Assembly (NCBI RefSeq): GCF_002234675.1
Contig: NC_019872.2
Span: 14,071,950 to 14,135,949 of the forward strand
From: Oryzias latipes
Taxonomy: Eukaryota; Chordata; Actinopteri; Beloniformes; Adrianichthyidae
DNA: 64,000 bases
Direction: 5' to 3'
Made by a program: the position numbers and the translations under genes. This document shows, piece by piece, positions 61,215 to 64,000 of the stretch. The notes beneath the pieces are model-generated. The model did not search any database, was not told the origin of the DNA, and saw only the letters and a list, made by a program, of their open reading frames with translations. Each line of letters begins with the position of its first letter. Within the stretch, counting starts at the first letter, position 1.

Positions 61215-63920
61215 TCACTCTATTTGCCTGTGGCTTCTGCTGTCAAATATCATTGACCTCCTCTGAGGTTGGTAGAAGCAGCTGGTTGATGTTTCCAGTC
61301 TTTGCCCACTTTTTGGAATAGTCATTTTATTTTGAAGAGATAGTCCCTCTGATGTCCTGATACTCTCTGCTATGTCTTTAGAGAGGACGTTCACTGCCGA
61401 CGTGTCATTCAGACTCTTGATAGATGAAAGGAGCTTTCCGTCGTCCCCTGATGAGGGGTAGTCCATGATGGGGAAAGGGGGACTGAGCAGAATGAGACTC
61501 TGAGGTCTCTGTCTGTTCCTGAAGGAAGGCCTTTGGTGTACATTCCCTTTGGTGGGTCTGGGACAATCTACAAACACTTCCAAATTGGGGTTGTGTCTCC
61601 TGGTAATGATGGGCAGTTCTGGAGTAGATGTGGTCTTCCCAGACTCAACCGGTTTGTCAAGATTTGGATGTTTTAGGTGTTTGGGCTCTTTGTTCTCTAG
61701 CTCCTCCTTCAGATCTGACATATTTGGAGCAGGAGCGGCATTGCTTGTCTCTACACTCATTTTTGGACATTCTCTTTCTTGTTTCTTTACTGGGTTAAGA
61801 TGACTTTCTTGTCTGGTTTGAGGAGTTTGGGTGTACTGCACCTTTGGAGGGACGACTGGCACAGCTCTGGCCTGACACGTTTTGATCATGAAGGCTGTGC
61901 GCACTGACGACACACTGACTGGCGCAGAGTTTCGCCGAAGAGGCGCCTGACGATCATTTAGAAACAGATCCAGCTCTGAATGGACTTTGTTTCCACCGGA
62001 CAGTAATCCTCTATGTGTGGCAGAAAACTCTGAGTCTCGATTTTGCTGGTTTGAGATATCTTTAATGCATCGATACCCCAAGTCCAGGTTCAGAGAACAG
62101 GGCCTGTGCTTGGACAGATAACTGTCCTCTCTTTTCTCTGTCAAGGCTGCATCACAAGATGATTGTCTGAGAAATTTCTGAGATGATACTGTATTCTTTG
62201 GCTTTATTGTGCTGCTCTTTATTGGTTGTTTTGCATTACATCTGCTCAGTTCCATTTGCACTGGTGCTGATGGCCAATGAGTCAGTTTAGTTTCTGTGTC
62301 AGTGCTGGAATGCTGGGAGCTTTGGTTGAATTTATCCAGTGAAAGAGATGAAATCTTTACAGTATCCAAGTCTGGAGTATCCGTGCTTGACCTGAAGGGT
62401 GATAGCTTGTCAAACAATTCCTCCACATCTGGAGAATGGAGAGGACTTGTGACCCACTGCTTGGTGGAGCAAAGATCTTCCCAGGACTCCACCAAGTCCA
62501 GCTCTTCCAGGTTTCTCCCAAATCCTTCTTCGTCATCGAGGTTTGGAAGCTCCAGGAAATTGGTTGTCTCCTGTGAACAAACCGAGATCCTCTGTCCACT
62601 TTCTATCATTTGAATCTCATTGATCTTTTCTGCATTGTTTGACTTTTCCGTTTTCTCCCGAGGAACCTCGTGCTTCAGACATTTTCTGGCTGTGCCTGGG
62701 AAGCGTGTGACCTGCGGAAAGTCCTTTAAAATCAAAGGTTTTAAAACATGACTCAACCGGGTTTCCTTTGAGGAAGCTTGAATCTGCAAAGAGGAGGTTC
62801 GTTGCTCTTTGGGCCCCTTTGATTCATGCGTTGGATCAGCGGGACAAACTTTTTGAGTGTTTCCAGCAGAGATCGCATCACCGTTTTTGTGAACGCACAA
62901 CAAAAGGTCTGATTCTGAGGGCTGCTTCTTTTTGCCATCAGATCTAGGGGCCTTCCCACAATCACCCAGAGAGGTGTTTGACAGCTGCTCTGTGCACAGC
63001 AAGGACAGAGATGGAGAGCTGCGGCTTCGTTTTGACTGGACGTCTCTTGATAACTTGGTGTTTCCAGACGTGGTCACTGTGGAGAAAGCTGGTTTGAAAG
63101 CTTCATCCAGCAGGTCAATTTCAGGCTCAGTTATCTTCAGTTCTTGGTGGAGGTCAGACCGCAGATTTTTTATTATCGAGGATCTTTCATCCTGAAAGAT
63201 TAGAGAAAGTAAATAAATATCAAAGGAAAAAAAATATGATGAAAAAAGCAGTTAAATCCCATATCCTTACACTGGTGTGACTCTGACATGTGGGTAAGGT
63301 CACATTATAACTCCAATTATAAACTCTAACTGCTGCCACAATTAGGCTATCTTTAAATCATCCTTATTTGACTTGTTTTATATCAGATTGAAGAAGTACA
63401 ATTAATTTAATCCCCTTTTTGACAACGCGTTTTGATTTTAACTTTCTATTTGTTATAACTGTGTTTCAGTCAGTGGCCTTGTTTATCACCTCAGTGGCCT
63501 TGTGGTAGAATGTCCACTCTAAGACTAGAAGGTTCTGAGTTCAAATCCATGGCCGAGTCATACCAAAGCCAATAAAAATGGGACCCAATGCCTCCCTGCT
63601 TGACACTCAGCAGTAAGGGGTTGGGTCAGACGGTTAAACCACCAAATAGTTCCTGACTGCAGCCCATCGCTTCCCCAGGGGATGGGCCAAATGCTGATGA
63701 AACTTTAACTTTACATAAAACAACAACCATTTACATTTGAAATCGTCATAAAAGAAAACAGCTGCATCTAATTAAAATACCTGTTTTGTATCTGTAGGCT
63801 GTTTGTGCAAGTTTATTCCAGAAGGTGGCGCAACCTTTCTGCATTCTTTCCTGGTCAGTGCATCCATGTCAAAAACTTCTCTCCATTCTTGTCTTTCTTG
63901 TAAAATGTCTTTGTTTAAAT
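61215..63920 (-). CDS. Large disordered protein, CdGAP-type (ARHGAP30/31-like) RhoGAP C-terminus (partial)
   Basis: Two coding exons are seen on the minus strand: 63781-63920 (acceptor TTTCTTTCAG; donor GTATTT) and the terminal exon 61215-63191 (acceptor TTTCAG; TGA at 61215-61217). Phases join cleanly and give about 705 residues of the C-terminal part. The region is low in hydrophobic order and rich in Ser, Pro, Lys and Glu, with no membrane segment. Recognisable stretches are RRNSAPVSVSSVRTAFMI, CQARAVPVVPPKVQYTQTP (proline-rich, SH3-ligand-like) and a C-terminus CFYQPQRRSMIFDSRSHRQIE-type end. These recall the tails of CdGAP-family RhoGAPs, where a VPVVPPK motif is found, and EWREVFDMD resembles the KWRSIFNLG-type segment after their GAP domain. 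The GAP domain itself is outside the window, so the name stays tentative. An acidic block around DLDDEEGF and ESWEDLC lies near the middle. Confidence 0.8.
63495..63715 (+). repeat. tRNA-derived SINE, family C
   Basis: Head GTGGCCTTGTGGTAGAATGT (A-box-like) and GAGTTCAAATCCATGGCC (B-box-like), followed by GAGTCATACCAAAGCCAATA, AAAAATGGGACCCAATGCC and a CTTTAACTTTA end. This is a common fish SINE. It lies in the intron of the RhoGAP-like gene. Confidence 0.78.
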
Positions 63921-64000
63921 CTGAAAGAAATGCATGTTTTTGTGACATGTAGTCACAGACAGCAAATTTGATTAAAGAAAACATGATAATTGAAGGAAGA

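Noticed and set aside
63495-63565. tRNA gene
   Set aside because: tRNA-like head of a SINE followed by its standard body and tail.

Overview
This is AT-rich vertebrate nuclear DNA, almost certainly from a spiny-rayed (percomorph-type) teleost. Genes are split by GT-AG introns, the encoded proteins are clear vertebrate orthologues, and the interspersed repeats are typical of fish: L2-like and RTE-like LINE ends, tRNA-derived SINEs, Tc1, hAT-like and piggyBac-like non-autonomous elements. I cannot name the species.

Layout, left to right. (1) 501-2.93 kb, minus: the 5' half of atp6v1a (V-ATPase catalytic subunit A), running off the left edge. (2) 3.5-7.4 kb, minus: a complete wasf3 (WAVE3) reading frame in eight coding exons, 450 codons; a likely upstream promoter lies near 10.1 kb. 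(3) 11.88-16.79 kb, plus: a complete 11-coding-exon gene for a 429-residue coiled-coil protein, best matched to the CFAP100/CCDC38 (DUF4200) axonemal family, with an RFX X-box-like site about 0.5 kb before its start codon. (4) 16.85-54.2 kb: a roughly 37 kb gene desert with decayed transposons and several more GC-balanced islands rich in homeodomain-type motifs, interpreted as the regulatory landscape of gsx1. (5) 54.37-55.21 kb, plus: complete two-exon gsx1 (GSH1), a ParaHox homeobox gene, with a TATA-like box and poly(A) signal. (6) 55.9-61 kb: non-coding flank with more candidate cis-elements. (7) 61.2-63.9 kb, minus: the last two coding exons of a large, mostly disordered protein, tentatively a CdGAP-type (ARHGAP30/31) RhoGAP C-terminus; the rest lies beyond the right edge.

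The genes do not form a pathway. The notable context is that gsx1 stands alone: no pdx1 or cdx homeobox is seen within about 9 kb on its right or 54 kb on its left, as expected for the broken ParaHox clusters of teleosts. No new protein system was found. The most unusual sequence-level observations are a repeat family with a shared short ORF (three copies), a near-identical 88 bp Tc1 fragment embedded in one of those copies, a fresh RTE insertion with a perfect 14 bp target-site duplication, a piggyBac-like MITE with exact TTAA ends, a nested TG...CA element with a 5 bp duplication, and a 19 nt micro-exon. All splice sites were inferred by eye from GT/AG consensus, phase continuity and family knowledge.
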